Assembly: GCA_963798795.1 (NCBI GenBank)
Contig: CAWCUZ010000001.1
Span: 1,302,001 to 1,366,000, forward strand
Length of the DNA stretch: 64,000 bases
DNA from: CAWCUZ01 sp963798795
GTDB taxonomy: Bacteria; Acidobacteriota; Vicinamibacteria; Vicinamibacterales; SCN-69-37
Direction: 5' to 3'
Position numbers and translations under genes: made by a program. A model generated the notes under the pieces. The model worked only from the letters and a program-made list of their open reading frames with translations, was not told the origin of the DNA and made no database searches. Shown in pieces: positions 1 to 8,927 of this stretch. The stretch's first letter is position 1. Each line of letters begins with the position of its first letter.

Positions 1-12
1 CGCTGACGGCGT

Positions 13-885
13 TTGCCGAACGCTACTGAGACCGGACCGATCCATGACGCGAGCGGCCACGACGTGACGGCGAGCCCGGCACTGAGGCTGTACGACACCG
101 TGGCCAACCGGCATGTCATCGTCCACGACGGCCGCGTGTACGCAGACCGCAATCGCGATCGCCGAATCGCGCGAGACGAGGCGGCCGGCGAGGACCTGTT
201 GCGAGACCGCCACGCCGCGCTCGTCGAGGCCGCCGCCTACTTCGTGCGGTACTTCGACATCCACGCACCGGGTGCCGTCAACCAGGATGGGAGCGTGGCA
301 TGCGGCGGCGCGCTCGACGCCGTCGAGCGGGCGGAATTCGAGTCGGCCGCGGGCACGCCGGAACACCGAACGCGGCTGGCCGAGCACGTCGCCTTCTTCG
401 ACCGGCGCCACCGCGGGCGCATTTCGCCCGGTGACGGGTATCGCGGCTGGCGCGCCCTTCGCTTCGGCGTCGTGGGCGCCCTCGTGCAGGCTGCCGCCTC
501 GGCGCTGGTGTTCGGATGGCGCCACGGCGGCACGATCGTCATCGCCGACCTGGGCCGCAGCCGCCCGTCGTCACCCACGGGCATCTACGATCGCGACGGC
601 CAGATCGACCAGGCCAGGTGGGCGCAGTTCCGGAAGGCGTTCGAGCGCGCCGCCGTTGATGGCCGCCTGAGTGAGCGGCAGGCCAGGAGTGTCATCGCGG
701 CGGAGGTGACGCTCGGCCGCATCCCCCGGCGCCAGTTCGAATCGCTTTACCGCGTCTGCTGGACGATGAACGGTGGGAAGACGATCACGATCGACCAGAT
801 CCGCTGGCTCTACGATGGATCGCTCCTCTACCGGGCCGCTTCGCACGCGGATGAGACCGGACGCAGGAGGCTGCGCGCCGTCTGA
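13..885 (+). CDS. Caleosin-like protein
   Basis: Resembles caleosins, the lipid-droplet and peroxygenase family best known from plants and fungi. Residues 124-150 read like the caleosin segment with the HVAFFD motif, followed by a basic-aromatic stretch and a short hydrophobic segment (about 152-168). Residues 189-198 match the TGxYDxxG(R/Q)xD motif. An N-terminal loop at residues 45-56 has the EF-hand pattern D-x-N-x-D-x-x-I-x-x-x-E. The EF-hand usually found beside HVAFFD is degenerate here, with Arg at two liganding positions, and the distal His expected before TGxYD is absent, so heme peroxygenase activity is doubtful. An in-frame TGA at 4-6 limits the start to TTG 13 or GTG 64. It lies 27 bp upstream of a patatin phospholipase, which suggests co-transcription and a lipid-related role (inference). 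Confidence 0.6.
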   Translation: MPNATETGPIHDASGHDVTASPALRLYDTVANRHVIVHDGRVYADRNRDRRIARDEAAGEDLLRDRHAALVEAAAYFVRYFDIHAPGAVNQDGSVACGGALDAVERAEFESAAGTPEHRTRLAEHVAFFDRRHRGRISPGDGYRGWRALRFGVVGALVQAAASALVFGWRHGGTIVIADLGRSRPSSPTGIYDRDGQIDQARWAQFRKAFERAAVDGRLSERQARSVIAAEVTLGRIPRRQFESLYRVCWTMNGGKTITIDQIRWLYDGSLLYRAASHADETGRRRLRAV

Positions 886-912
886 GGCCGCCGTCGTCGT
901 TCGAGGTGCATC

Positions 913-3126
913 ATGCCGAACCCCGATTGGACAACGGGCATACCAGGGCTGCTCCACGATCGGCTCCTCCCGGCCGGAACGACGTTGATTCGGCAGGGCG
1001 AGGCCGACGACAGCCTGTACATCGTCGTGTCCGGCCGGTTGCGGGTGTCGGTCGCCGTGGACGGGCGCGACGAGGTGCTGGCCGATTGCGGCCCGGACGA
1101 CATCGTCGGGGAGATCGCGTTCCTCACCGGGCGGCAACGCTCCGTGGACGTGACCGCTCTCGAGGCCACCAGGGTGCTCCAACTCTCCAGGCCGGCGTTC
1201 GGGGACCTCGAACGGACCCATCCGGACGTCGCCGCACGCATCTCGAGCGTGCTGTCGAAGCGCCTCAGGAAGTCACAGCTCGGGCTCGAGCTTCACCGAA
1301 GCCATCTGTTCGGCGATCTCGATCCCGTTGCGCTGGCCGATCTCGAGGCGGATCTGGAGTCGGTGACGCTGCAGAGCGGCGAAATATTGTGCCGACAGGG
1401 TGAACCGGGCGATGCGCTCTTCCTGATCATCGACGGGCGCCTCCGGGTCACGGTTCGGGACGACGGGGGTGACGAGCACGTCATCGCCGAGCTGGGACGC
1501 GGCGACGCGGTCGGAGAACTGGCGGTGCTTGGCGGGGAGCGCCGCGCCGCCACCGTCGTCGCAGTAAGAGACACGAACCTGGCCCGGTTGTCGCGCGCGA
1601 GCTTCGAGCGCCATTCGACCAGGTATCCCCACGCGCTCGGGGCGTTCCTCACGAAGACGATGGTCGGGCGGTTCCAGCATCAGGGCTCCGCGCCGGCCCG
1701 TCGCCCCGGCACGATCAACACGCTGGCGGTCGTCGCCGTCTCGCCCGGGCTTGATCTGGACGGGTTCTCCGCAAGGCTCTCGGCTGAACTCTCGCGGCAC
1801 GGACGGAGTCTGCACTTGAGCGCCGCACGCTTCGATCAGTTGGCGGGCCTGCGCGGAGGCTCTCAGGTCGCCGCCGACGCCGGCTCCGACAGCCTGATTG
1901 TCCAGCGCCTGGCGGTCCTGGAGGCGGATCATCGCTACGTCGTCTACCAGACCGACGGACGGAACTCGGCGTGGTCGAGGCGCTCTGTGCGCCAGGCGGA
2001 TCACGTCGTGCTGGTCGGACGAGGCGCCACGGGGTCGGCGCCCGCCGACCTCGACGACCTTTTGCGCAAGATCGTGCCGGACTACCCGGTCGCCAGGACG
2101 AGCCTGGTGCTGATCCAGGACGATCAGTGTCCGCTGCCGTCCGGGACCGCCGCCTGGCTCAGGTCCACGCGCATCGGGCGGCACTACCATGTCCGCGAGA
2201 CCGCGGCGCCGGACTACGAGCGTCTGGCGCGGGTCTTTGCGGGGCAGGCCGTGGGGCTCGTGCTGGGCGGCGGATTCGCGCGCGGTCTCGGACACGCCGG
2301 CGTCATCCGGGCACTGGCCGAGCTCGGCATTCCTGTGGATTTCGTGGGCGGCACCAGCATGGGCGGCATCGTCGCCGCGCAGGTGGCCCTCGGCTGGTCG
2401 GCGGACACCATCCTCGAGCGCTGCCATGGGGCGTTTCCGGACTGCTTCCGGGGCGACCTCACGATTCCCATGGTCGCGTTCCTGAAGGGCCGCCGTCTCG
2501 TGCAGGTCATTCTTCGCAATTTCGGCGACATCGCCGTGGAGGACCTGTGGCTCCCGTGTTTCGCCGTGGCGTCGAGTCTGACCCGCTCAGAGGTGCGCGT
2601 CATCGATCGCGGGTCCTTGACCAGGTGCCTGCTCGCCACCGCGGGCATGCCGGGCATGTATCCTCCCGTCGTGTCCGACGGTGAGCTGCTCGTCGACGGC
2701 GGACTGCTGGACAACGTGCCGACCGGCATCATGAAGGAGTTCTCGAACGGCGCGCACGTGATCGCGGTCAATGTCTCGCCGCGGACCGACCCGGGCATGA
2801 CGGCCGACTACGGCCTGGGGCTCTCGGGATGGGCCGTGCTGGCCAACCGGCTGAATCCGTTCGCGACGCGCAGGCTGGACCTGCCGTCCCTGCCGAGCAT
2901 CCTGATGCGAGCGATGACCGTTGGCGACACGACCCGGAAGCACGCGGGAGTCGCGGACGTCTTTCTCATGCCGCCGCTGGCGGCCTTTCCGATCAACGCC
3001 TTCGATCGCGGCGCGGAGATGGCGGACGTGGCGTACCAGTTCGCCAGGCCGCGACTGGCGGCGTGGCAGGCCGCGCGGCGCGGCACAGACGCCGGGCGCG
3101 CGGCCGGAGATTCCTCTTATCATTGA
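913..3126 (+). CDS. NTE-type patatin phospholipase with two cNMP-binding domains
   Basis: Predicted serine esterase/phospholipase that hydrolyses membrane lipids, built like bacterial neuropathy-target-esterase homologues. Two cyclic-nucleotide-binding domains occupy about residues 8-120 and 130-245. Both keep the phosphate-binding cassette pattern: GEIAFL followed by Arg in the first, GELAVLGG followed by RRAAT in the second. A linker region follows, then a patatin domain from about 445: Gly-rich oxyanion loop GGGFARG, nucleophile elbow GTSMG near 480, and the catalytic Asp in VDGG near 595. The Ser-Asp dyad is complete. There is no signal peptide, so it acts in the cytosol or on the inner membrane face. 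ATG 913 is the clear start. It is followed 57 bp later by a second patatin gene of the same architecture. Confidence 0.88.
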   Translation: MPNPDWTTGIPGLLHDRLLPAGTTLIRQGEADDSLYIVVSGRLRVSVAVDGRDEVLADCGPDDIVGEIAFLTGRQRSVDVTALEATRVLQLSRPAFGDLERTHPDVAARISSVLSKRLRKSQLGLELHRSHLFGDLDPVALADLEADLESVTLQSGEILCRQGEPGDALFLIIDGRLRVTVRDDGGDEHVIAELGRGDAVGELAVLGGERRAATVVAVRDTNLARLSRASFERHSTRYPHALGAFLTKTMVGRFQHQGSAPARRPGTINTLAVVAVSPGLDLDGFSARLSAELSRHGRSLHLSAARFDQLAGLRGGSQVAADAGSDSLIVQRLAVLEADHRYVVYQTDGRNSAWSRRSVRQADHVVLVGRGATGSAPADLDDLLRKIVPDYPVARTSLVLIQDDQCPLPSGTAAWLRSTRIGRHYHVRETAAPDYERLARVFAGQAVGLVLGGGFARGLGHAGVIRALAELGIPVDFVGGTSMGGIVAAQVALGWSADTILERCHGAFPDCFRGDLTIPMVAFLKGRRLVQVILRNFGDIAVEDLWLPCFAVASSLTRSEVRVIDRGSLTRCLLATAGMPGMYPPVVSDGELLVDGGLLDNVPTGIMKEFSNGAHVIAVNVSPRTDPGMTADYGLGLSGWAVLANRLNPFATRRLDLPSLPSILMRAMTVGDTTRKHAGVADVFLMPPLAAFPINAFDRGAEMADVAYQFARPRLAAWQAARRGTDAGRAAGDSSYH

Positions 3127-3183
3127 GTTCTCGCGTCAACCGACACACACCGCCCGGCGGCGGAAAGGGGGCGGCCGCCTGCC

Positions 3184-5440
3184 ATGGAGAAGAGCCACCG
3201 GCTCGAGGAGTTCCTGGTCAAGAACCGGGTCGTGAGCGCCGACCACATGGTGCTCGCCCTCGAAGCCAGGCGGACCCGGTACCGTGAAGGGCGCCTCCTG
3301 CAGTACGCCCGGACGTACCTCGACGCAGGGGAGATTCAGCGGGTGGTCCAGCGGCAGACCGGGACCGCGTCGACGCTCGAGGAAACGCTGCGGGATCTGG
3401 GATACCTGAGCGCCGGGGAACTCGCCCGCCTGTCGGTGGACAACGACACGTCGAAGACGACGCTCGTCCGGATCCTCCTCGAACGCCGCTACGTCACCGA
3501 CGCGGACCTGCACGTCTGGCTCAAGCGATTCGAGACCCAGCACCTCGACGACGAGCAGGACCGCCTGCGGCTGCTCAAGGCGGTGCCCATTTTCGCCACG
3601 CTCGACGACCCCGCCCTCGAGGCCATCGTGCCCCTGCTGACGTTCCAGTACCTGCGACGCCGGCGACGTCGTCTTTGCGGCAGGGTCCGAGAGCGACAGT
3701 CTGTTCCTGATCGAGTCGGGCCTCGTCCGGCTGTCGGTCAGGTCCGGCTCCATCGACATGGAGCTCGACAGCATGCAGTCGGGGTATTCCTTCGGGCTGC
3801 CCGGGATCCTCAGCCGCCGCCCGCGCATGGAGCGGGCGGTGGCGATCATGAACTGCCGGCTCTGGCGCATGGCAGCCGCCGATGTCCGGCAGGTGCTGGC
3901 CGCACACCCGCAGAGCACCCTCGTGGCGGCGCGGATGGTGAGCGACAAGGTACAGGACCTGCTGGGCGGCGTGCGGGAGAACCGCGCCCGCGCGCAACCC
4001 GGCAACATTCACGTCGTCATGTTCGACCAGGACGCGTTCGATCCCGTCGTCGCGGAACGGCTGGTCGCGCGATTCCAGGCCGAGGCGCGCGGCGAGACGC
4101 TGCTGGTGCACTCGATGACGCGTCCGTCCTGGCCCGCCGCCGCGGCGAACCGTCCGCGGGAACCGGAGCGCGCCGAGCGGCGGCTGATGTTCGAGTCGGA
4201 CCAGGGCGACCGCTTTTTCAGCCTCCATCTGCCCGGCGTGGAGGCCCTCCACAACGAGGGTGAGTCGATCGAGGACCTGGAAAACCTGTCCTACTGGCTC
4301 AATACCGAAGCCAAAAAGTACAACGCCGTGCTCTTCCTGACGTACCCGGGCCACGTCCAGTTCCGCAGCATGATGCTGGGCGTGGCGCGCCGGTCGGTGG
4401 TCTTCGTCCGCGGGCGCGTGCCGGACTTCGTGAAGGCCGGCCGGGCCCGCCGCGATCGGATCTACCTGCTCGACAATCAGGACGCCGGCGACATCGCCCG
4501 CAACTACGAGGCGTTGAAGGGCGTGTGCCGCGAGGTCCTGGCGCCCACGACCTTCAAGACCGCGCCGGACGCCCTGGACCGCTCGTGCGGACAGGTTGCC
4601 CGGTACCTGGTCGGCCGCACGATCGGTCTCGCGCTGGGCGGCGGCGGCGCCCGCGCGATGGCGCACGTCGGCGTCCTGGAGATCCTGGATCGGCTGGGAC
4701 TCGAGTGGGACGCGGTGTCCGGGACCAGCATGGGCGCGGCCGTCGCCGCGGCGGTCGGACAAGGGTTGACGTCGGGCGCGATCCGCCGGCTGTTCGAACG
4801 GACGCTGCGCCGGCGGCCGCTCTCGGACTGGAACGTCCTGCCGTGGCGCTCCTTCGCCGCGGGCCGGCGATTCCGGCGGATGCTCCAGACGTTCTTCGGA
4901 AACGCCTTGACCTACGAGATGGCGCTCCCCTGCCTGCCCATCGCCTGCGACGTGGCCACCGGCGCGGCGGTCGTCGAACAGGGATGTCCGGTCTGGCAGG
5001 CGTGTCTGGCCTCCGGTGCCGCGCCGGGCCTGTTCCCTCCGGTGATCCACGACGGCCGGACGCTGGTCGACGGGGGCCTCATCGACAACGTGCCGGCGGA
5101 AGCCCTGGACGCGTTCGGCATCGACTTCATCATCGCGGTGGACATCAGCGTCAATCCCGCCGACTCGCCCGTCAACATCAGGCTGACGTTCCGGAACATC
5201 ATGCGCGGCATCGACATCATGGGCTATCACTCGGTGACCCGGCACCTGGCTTTCACCGACGTGAACGTGGCGCCCGATATCAGCGAGTTCAGCCAGTTCG
5301 ACTGGAGCCGCGGCATCGAGATCATGGAACGAGGACGGGAGGCGATGGAGCGCAAGGTGCCCGAGCTGCGCGACGAGTTGAAGAAGCTCCAGGCCGGGCG
5401 CATCGTCCGCCCGGCCGAGCGCGGTTCCGTCAGGCGATAG
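3184..5440 (+). CDS. Second patatin-like phospholipase, cNMP-type domain, frameshifted
   Basis: The gene is read in two frames. Frame one starts at ATG 3184 and encodes an N-terminal helical region of about 130 residues (similar in feel to MshEN-type domains) and the start of a cNMP-binding fold, up to about 3654. The fold resumes in the next frame with AGDVVFAAGSESDSLFLIESG and continues to the stop at 5440. Restoring a lost CG dinucleotide near 3655 would give the uninterrupted reading YLRDAGDVVF, so a 2-nt deletion (real or assembly error) is the simplest explanation. The phosphate-binding cassette is degenerate (FGLPG in place of the usual GE motif). The patatin domain is complete: GGGGARAMAH, nucleophile GTSMG (about 4721) and VDGG (about 5070). 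It ends tail-to-tail with the FAD oxidase, overlapping by 11 bp. Confidence 0.8.
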
Positions 5441-6830
5441 GGGTCCCCCGCGACGCGTCTTCGAACAGCGTGCGGAAGTACGGCGTGTAGAAGCGGTTGT
5501 CCGGGTCGTATTTCCGCCGGTACGTCTGAAAGATCGCGATCTCGGGTCCGAACGCGGCTCTGGCCTGCAGCGGGCTGATGTGCGGCGTCTGGTTGAACAG
5601 CGGCTTGCCGTTGTGCTGGATGCAGAATTCGTTGTAGGCGATGAGGAACGCGTGCCAGCCGGTGTTGCCCCCCGACGAGACCGGATCCAGCGTCAGCGCC
5701 GGGCCGTTGCGCGTGTACCAGAACAGCGAGCTTCGGTCCTGCGCAATGTGGTAGCCCACATTGAGCAGATCGCAGCGGAAGCGGTTGGTCTTCTCGTGGT
5801 CCTTGCAGAACTGGAAGTAGTCGCGGATCGTCTGCGGATACTCGGCCCGCGGGAACGCCCAGATGCTGAACGTGTACGCGCCGAAGCCGCCGATCGGCGG
5901 GTAGCGGATGATCTGGTCCGCCGGGCTGGTGCTCATGCCCTTGATGAACCGCGGCGTGATGAACCGTGCGGTGCGATTCATCATGTCGATGAGCACGCCC
6001 CTCAGCGACCGACCGGGGACGAACGTGGTCACGATCTTGCCGAGCATCGGGCCCAGCCGGCTCCAGACGTAGTTCCGCAGCGTCCACTGCCAGCTGGGCG
6101 ACTTGATCGGCGGCGTGCCGTCCCAGCGGTATTCCACCACCACGCTGTCAAGGTGCGGAAACAGGTACAGCATCATCGATCGCCCGCCGGCGATCAGCTC
6201 CTCCAGCCGCTCGGCGAACTCGTCCACGTCGTAGGCGACGTGCTCGACCGCCATGGGCTTCAGTTCCTTGACCTTGAAGGTCACCTCGTAGATCACGCCG
6301 AGCATGCCGTAGCTCGAACGCATCGCCTGCATCAGCTCGCCGTCCTGCTCGGTCACCTCGAACAGCGACCCATCGGCGCCGACGGCCTTGATGCCGACGC
6401 AGTAGGAGTTGACCTGGCCATACTCCCAGCCCTCGTCGGCCGTGCAGTAGGACGCATCCTTCGTCGCCGCACACGCCGCGCTGCCGTAGGTCAGGTTGCC
6501 GATCTCGCAGTTGACGTACAGCTGCAGCCCGCTTTTCTCGAGCTCGCGCGCCAGGTCGATGTGCAGCACGCCGGGCTGCATCGTGACCGTCTTCGCCTGC
6601 CTGTCGATGTTGAGGATCCGGTTCATGCGGGTCACGTCGATGACGGTCCCGCCCTCGGCGACCACGCAGTCGGTCGTCGAGTGATGCGATCCCTTGCCCC
6701 GCACGGGGCTCGGATAGCGCTGCGTGTCTTTGACGATGCGGACGATGTCGTCCACGCTGTGCGCACATTCGACGCTGTGCGCGTAGTACGTGATCTCGCG
6801 CTTCCAATTCTGGAGCTTGACGTCCGGCAT
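5430..6830 (-). CDS. FAD-linked oxidase (PCMH/FAD_binding_4 type)
   Basis: A 466-residue flavoprotein of the vanillyl-alcohol-oxidase/gulonolactone-oxidase superfamily. The N-terminal half has the FAD-binding PCMH pattern: a SVDDIVRIV helix, RGKGSHHSTTDCVV, VIDVTRMNRIL, then VTMQPGVLHIDLA and the Gly/Ala-rich YGSAACAATKDASY segment. The substrate is unknown; the family covers sugar lactones, D-lactate and aromatic alcohols. The reading frame is open further upstream, but the start is placed at ATG 6830 because the PCMH domain begins just after it and GGAAGG lies at a good distance. There is no signal peptide. It converges on the second patatin gene and is divergent from the cyclase gene. Confidence 0.85.
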   Translation of the reverse strand: MPDVKLQNWKREITYYAHSVECAHSVDDIVRIVKDTQRYPSPVRGKGSHHSTTDCVVAEGGTVIDVTRMNRILNIDRQAKTVTMQPGVLHIDLARELEKSGLQLYVNCEIGNLTYGSAACAATKDASYCTADEGWEYGQVNSYCVGIKAVGADGSLFEVTEQDGELMQAMRSSYGMLGVIYEVTFKVKELKPMAVEHVAYDVDEFAERLEELIAGGRSMMLYLFPHLDSVVVEYRWDGTPPIKSPSWQWTLRNYVWSRLGPMLGKIVTTFVPGRSLRGVLIDMMNRTARFITPRFIKGMSTSPADQIIRYPPIGGFGAYTFSIWAFPRAEYPQTIRDYFQFCKDHEKTNRFRCDLLNVGYHIAQDRSSLFWYTRNGPALTLDPVSSGGNTGWHAFLIAYNEFCIQHNGKPLFNQTPHISPLQARAAFGPEIAIFQTYRRKYDPDNRFYTPYFRTLFEDASRGTPIA

Positions 6831-7249
6831 GGTCGTCAGCCTTCCAATCCTGTCGCCTGTTGGGCGGTCCGTTGATGAGTGGATGAATGGACGGTCGACG
6901 GGCGCAATCCCCGCGCGCCCGCGCATCATACCCGACTCGGGCTGCCGAGCGGCCGTCGACCTGGAACAAGCCCGGCGCTCCCGGCTTGACCCGGCCGCCG
7001 ACCGTGGGCGAACATGCCCACCCATCCTGGAGATGAGCCGACCTGACTTCGCGCACTCCTCCGGAAACGCTCGAGGACTACCGCCAGCGCGGGGAACAAC
7101 TGCTCGGAGCGGGTGAAGCGCTCCTCGCGTGCGATGCGCTCGCCGAAGGACTCTCGAAGCATCCGGACGACACGCGGCTGCAACAGCTGCTCGCGCTCGC
7201 GTTCGCCCGCACCGGGGCGACCGGGTCGGCCAACCGGCTGCTGCTGGAG

Positions 7250-8914
7250 TTGTGGCGCCACGAACACGCCGACGAAGAGACGCTCGGTCTGCTGGCGCGT
7301 ACCTACAAGGACCTGGCGCGCGAGGCGGGCTCGCCGGACGAGCGGCAGGGCTCCCTCCAGCAGGCCCTCCGCTTCTACCTGGAGGCGTACCGCCGCTCGG
7401 GCGGCTACTGGCCCGGGATCAACGCCGCCACCGTCGCCCTGCTCCTCGGCGATCGCCCCCGCGCATCCGCCCTCGCCCGGGACGTGCGCGCGCAGTGCCT
7501 GCGGCTCTCGGAGGAATCCACTGCGGAAGCCGGTTACTGGATCGCCGCCACGCTCGGCGAGGCCGCCCTGGTGCTCGGCAATCGCGACGAGGCGCAGACC
7601 CACTATGCGAAGGCCGCCACGCTCGGCCGGCGACGCTTCGGCGCGCTGGCGTCGACCCGCCGGAACGCCCGGCTGATCCTCCAGGAAATCGGCGGGCCGA
7701 CGGCGTTCGTCGATCAGTGTCTGCCGATGCCGCGCGTGGCCGCGTTCAGCGGACACCTGCTGGATGCGCCCGGCCGGTCAGAACCGAGGTTCCCGCCCGA
7801 GCTGGCGCCGGCGGTGAAGGCGGCCATCGCATCCAGGCTGAAGGCGCTCGATATCCAGTTTGGTTTCGCCTCGGCGGCTGCGGGCGCCGACCTCATCTTC
7901 CTCGAGACCCTCATCGAGCTGGGTGGCGAGGCGCACGTGGTCCTGCCCTGCGATCGCGAGCAGTTCGCCAGAGACAGCGTGGCACCGGCGGCCGGCGGCG
8001 CGTGGGTGCCGCGCTTCGAGCGCGTGCTCGAGCGCGCGGCCGCAGTGGCGGTCGCCTCCACGAACCGGATCGCCGACGGACAGGTCGCCGACCAGTACAC
8101 GCTCCAGCTGACCGACGGCATGGCCGGCCTCCGCGCCGATGAACTCGACGCCGGCATGGTTCGCCTGGCGGCCTGGGACGGCCGCCCGGGTGACGGCCCC
8201 GGCGGGACGGCGGGCGCCGTCGCCTGGTGGCGCGCCTCGGGTCATGTCGTGGAAGTCATCGACCTGGCCGCCGTCCTCGAGCGGACGCCGGTGGCCATCC
8301 CCCGGCCGGCCGCCCGGCAGCCGCCGGCCGCTCATCCGGCGCGCGCCCGATCGTCGGAGGAGCCCTTTGCCACACGCATCGTCAGCGTGCTGTTCGCCGA
8401 CGCCCACGGCTTCAGCGCACTGACCGAACCCCAAATCGTGTCGTTCGTCCGGCACTTCCTGGGCGCCGTGGCCGCTGAGATCGCCCGGGCGCCACACCCA
8501 CCGCTTCTCAAGAACACGTGGGGCGACGGGCTGTATCTCGTGTTCGAGCGGGTGCGGGACGCCGGATGGCTGGCGCTGGCCCTGTGCGACACGATCGGGC
8601 GCACCGACTGGACCACCCACAACCTGCCGCCCGACCTCGGCCTCCGGATCGGGCTCCACGCCGGCCCGGCCTTCGCCTGCACCGATCCGGTGACCGGCCA
8701 GATGAACTACCTGGGGGCGCACATCAGCCGGGCCGCCCGTATCGAGCCCGTGACGCCTCCCGGCCTCGCCTACGCGAGCGGAGCCTTTGCGGCCCTGGCA
8801 CGAGCCGAGCAGGTGCGTGACTTCCACTGCGAGTACGTCGGACAGACGCCGCTCGCCAAGGGCTACGGCACGCACCCGATGTATGTCATGAGACGCGGAG
8901 CGGCCCGTCGCTGA
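7250..8914 (+). CDS. TPR/Rossmann-like/class III nucleotide cyclase signalling protein
   Basis: Three-part protein. An N-terminal TPR-like region (to about residue 150) carries the YWPGINAAT motif, which I associate with the TRAFs-binding/TPR region of ASK-type kinases and its bacterial relatives. A Rossmann-like middle domain (about 163-345) contains FSGHLLDAPGR and a Gly-Ala-Asp segment reminiscent of SLOG-type nucleotide-binding folds. A C-terminal class III cyclase domain runs from about 375 to 550. Both metal Asp residues are present (D384 in FADAHGF, D426 in WGDG) and Arg497 of the AAR motif is kept. The catalytic Asn is Ser493, and the position of the purine-selecting Lys is Asn422, so the product cannot be assigned. 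TTG 7250 is the first usual start codon, but clearly coding TPR sequence continues upstream to 7037 just after an in-frame TGA (7034). The true start may be CTG 7043, or ATG 7033 with an indel. Confidence 0.8.
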   Translation: MWRHEHADEETLGLLARTYKDLAREAGSPDERQGSLQQALRFYLEAYRRSGGYWPGINAATVALLLGDRPRASALARDVRAQCLRLSEESTAEAGYWIAATLGEAALVLGNRDEAQTHYAKAATLGRRRFGALASTRRNARLILQEIGGPTAFVDQCLPMPRVAAFSGHLLDAPGRSEPRFPPELAPAVKAAIASRLKALDIQFGFASAAAGADLIFLETLIELGGEAHVVLPCDREQFARDSVAPAAGGAWVPRFERVLERAAAVAVASTNRIADGQVADQYTLQLTDGMAGLRADELDAGMVRLAAWDGRPGDGPGGTAGAVAWWRASGHVVEVIDLAAVLERTPVAIPRPAARQPPAAHPARARSSEEPFATRIVSVLFADAHGFSALTEPQIVSFVRHFLGAVAAEIARAPHPPLLKNTWGDGLYLVFERVRDAGWLALALCDTIGRTDWTTHNLPPDLGLRIGLHAGPAFACTDPVTGQMNYLGAHISRAARIEPVTPPGLAYASGAFAALARAEQVRDFHCEYVGQTPLAKGYGTHPMYVMRRGAARR

Positions 8915-8927
8915 TCCAGCCGGACGT

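Noticed and set aside
913..5440. Classical CBASS phospholipase effectors
   Set aside because: No CD-NTase, Cap2/Cap3 or HORMA/TRIP13 genes are present, and the domain layout is that of NTE-type patatins. Only a looser analogy is kept as a finding.
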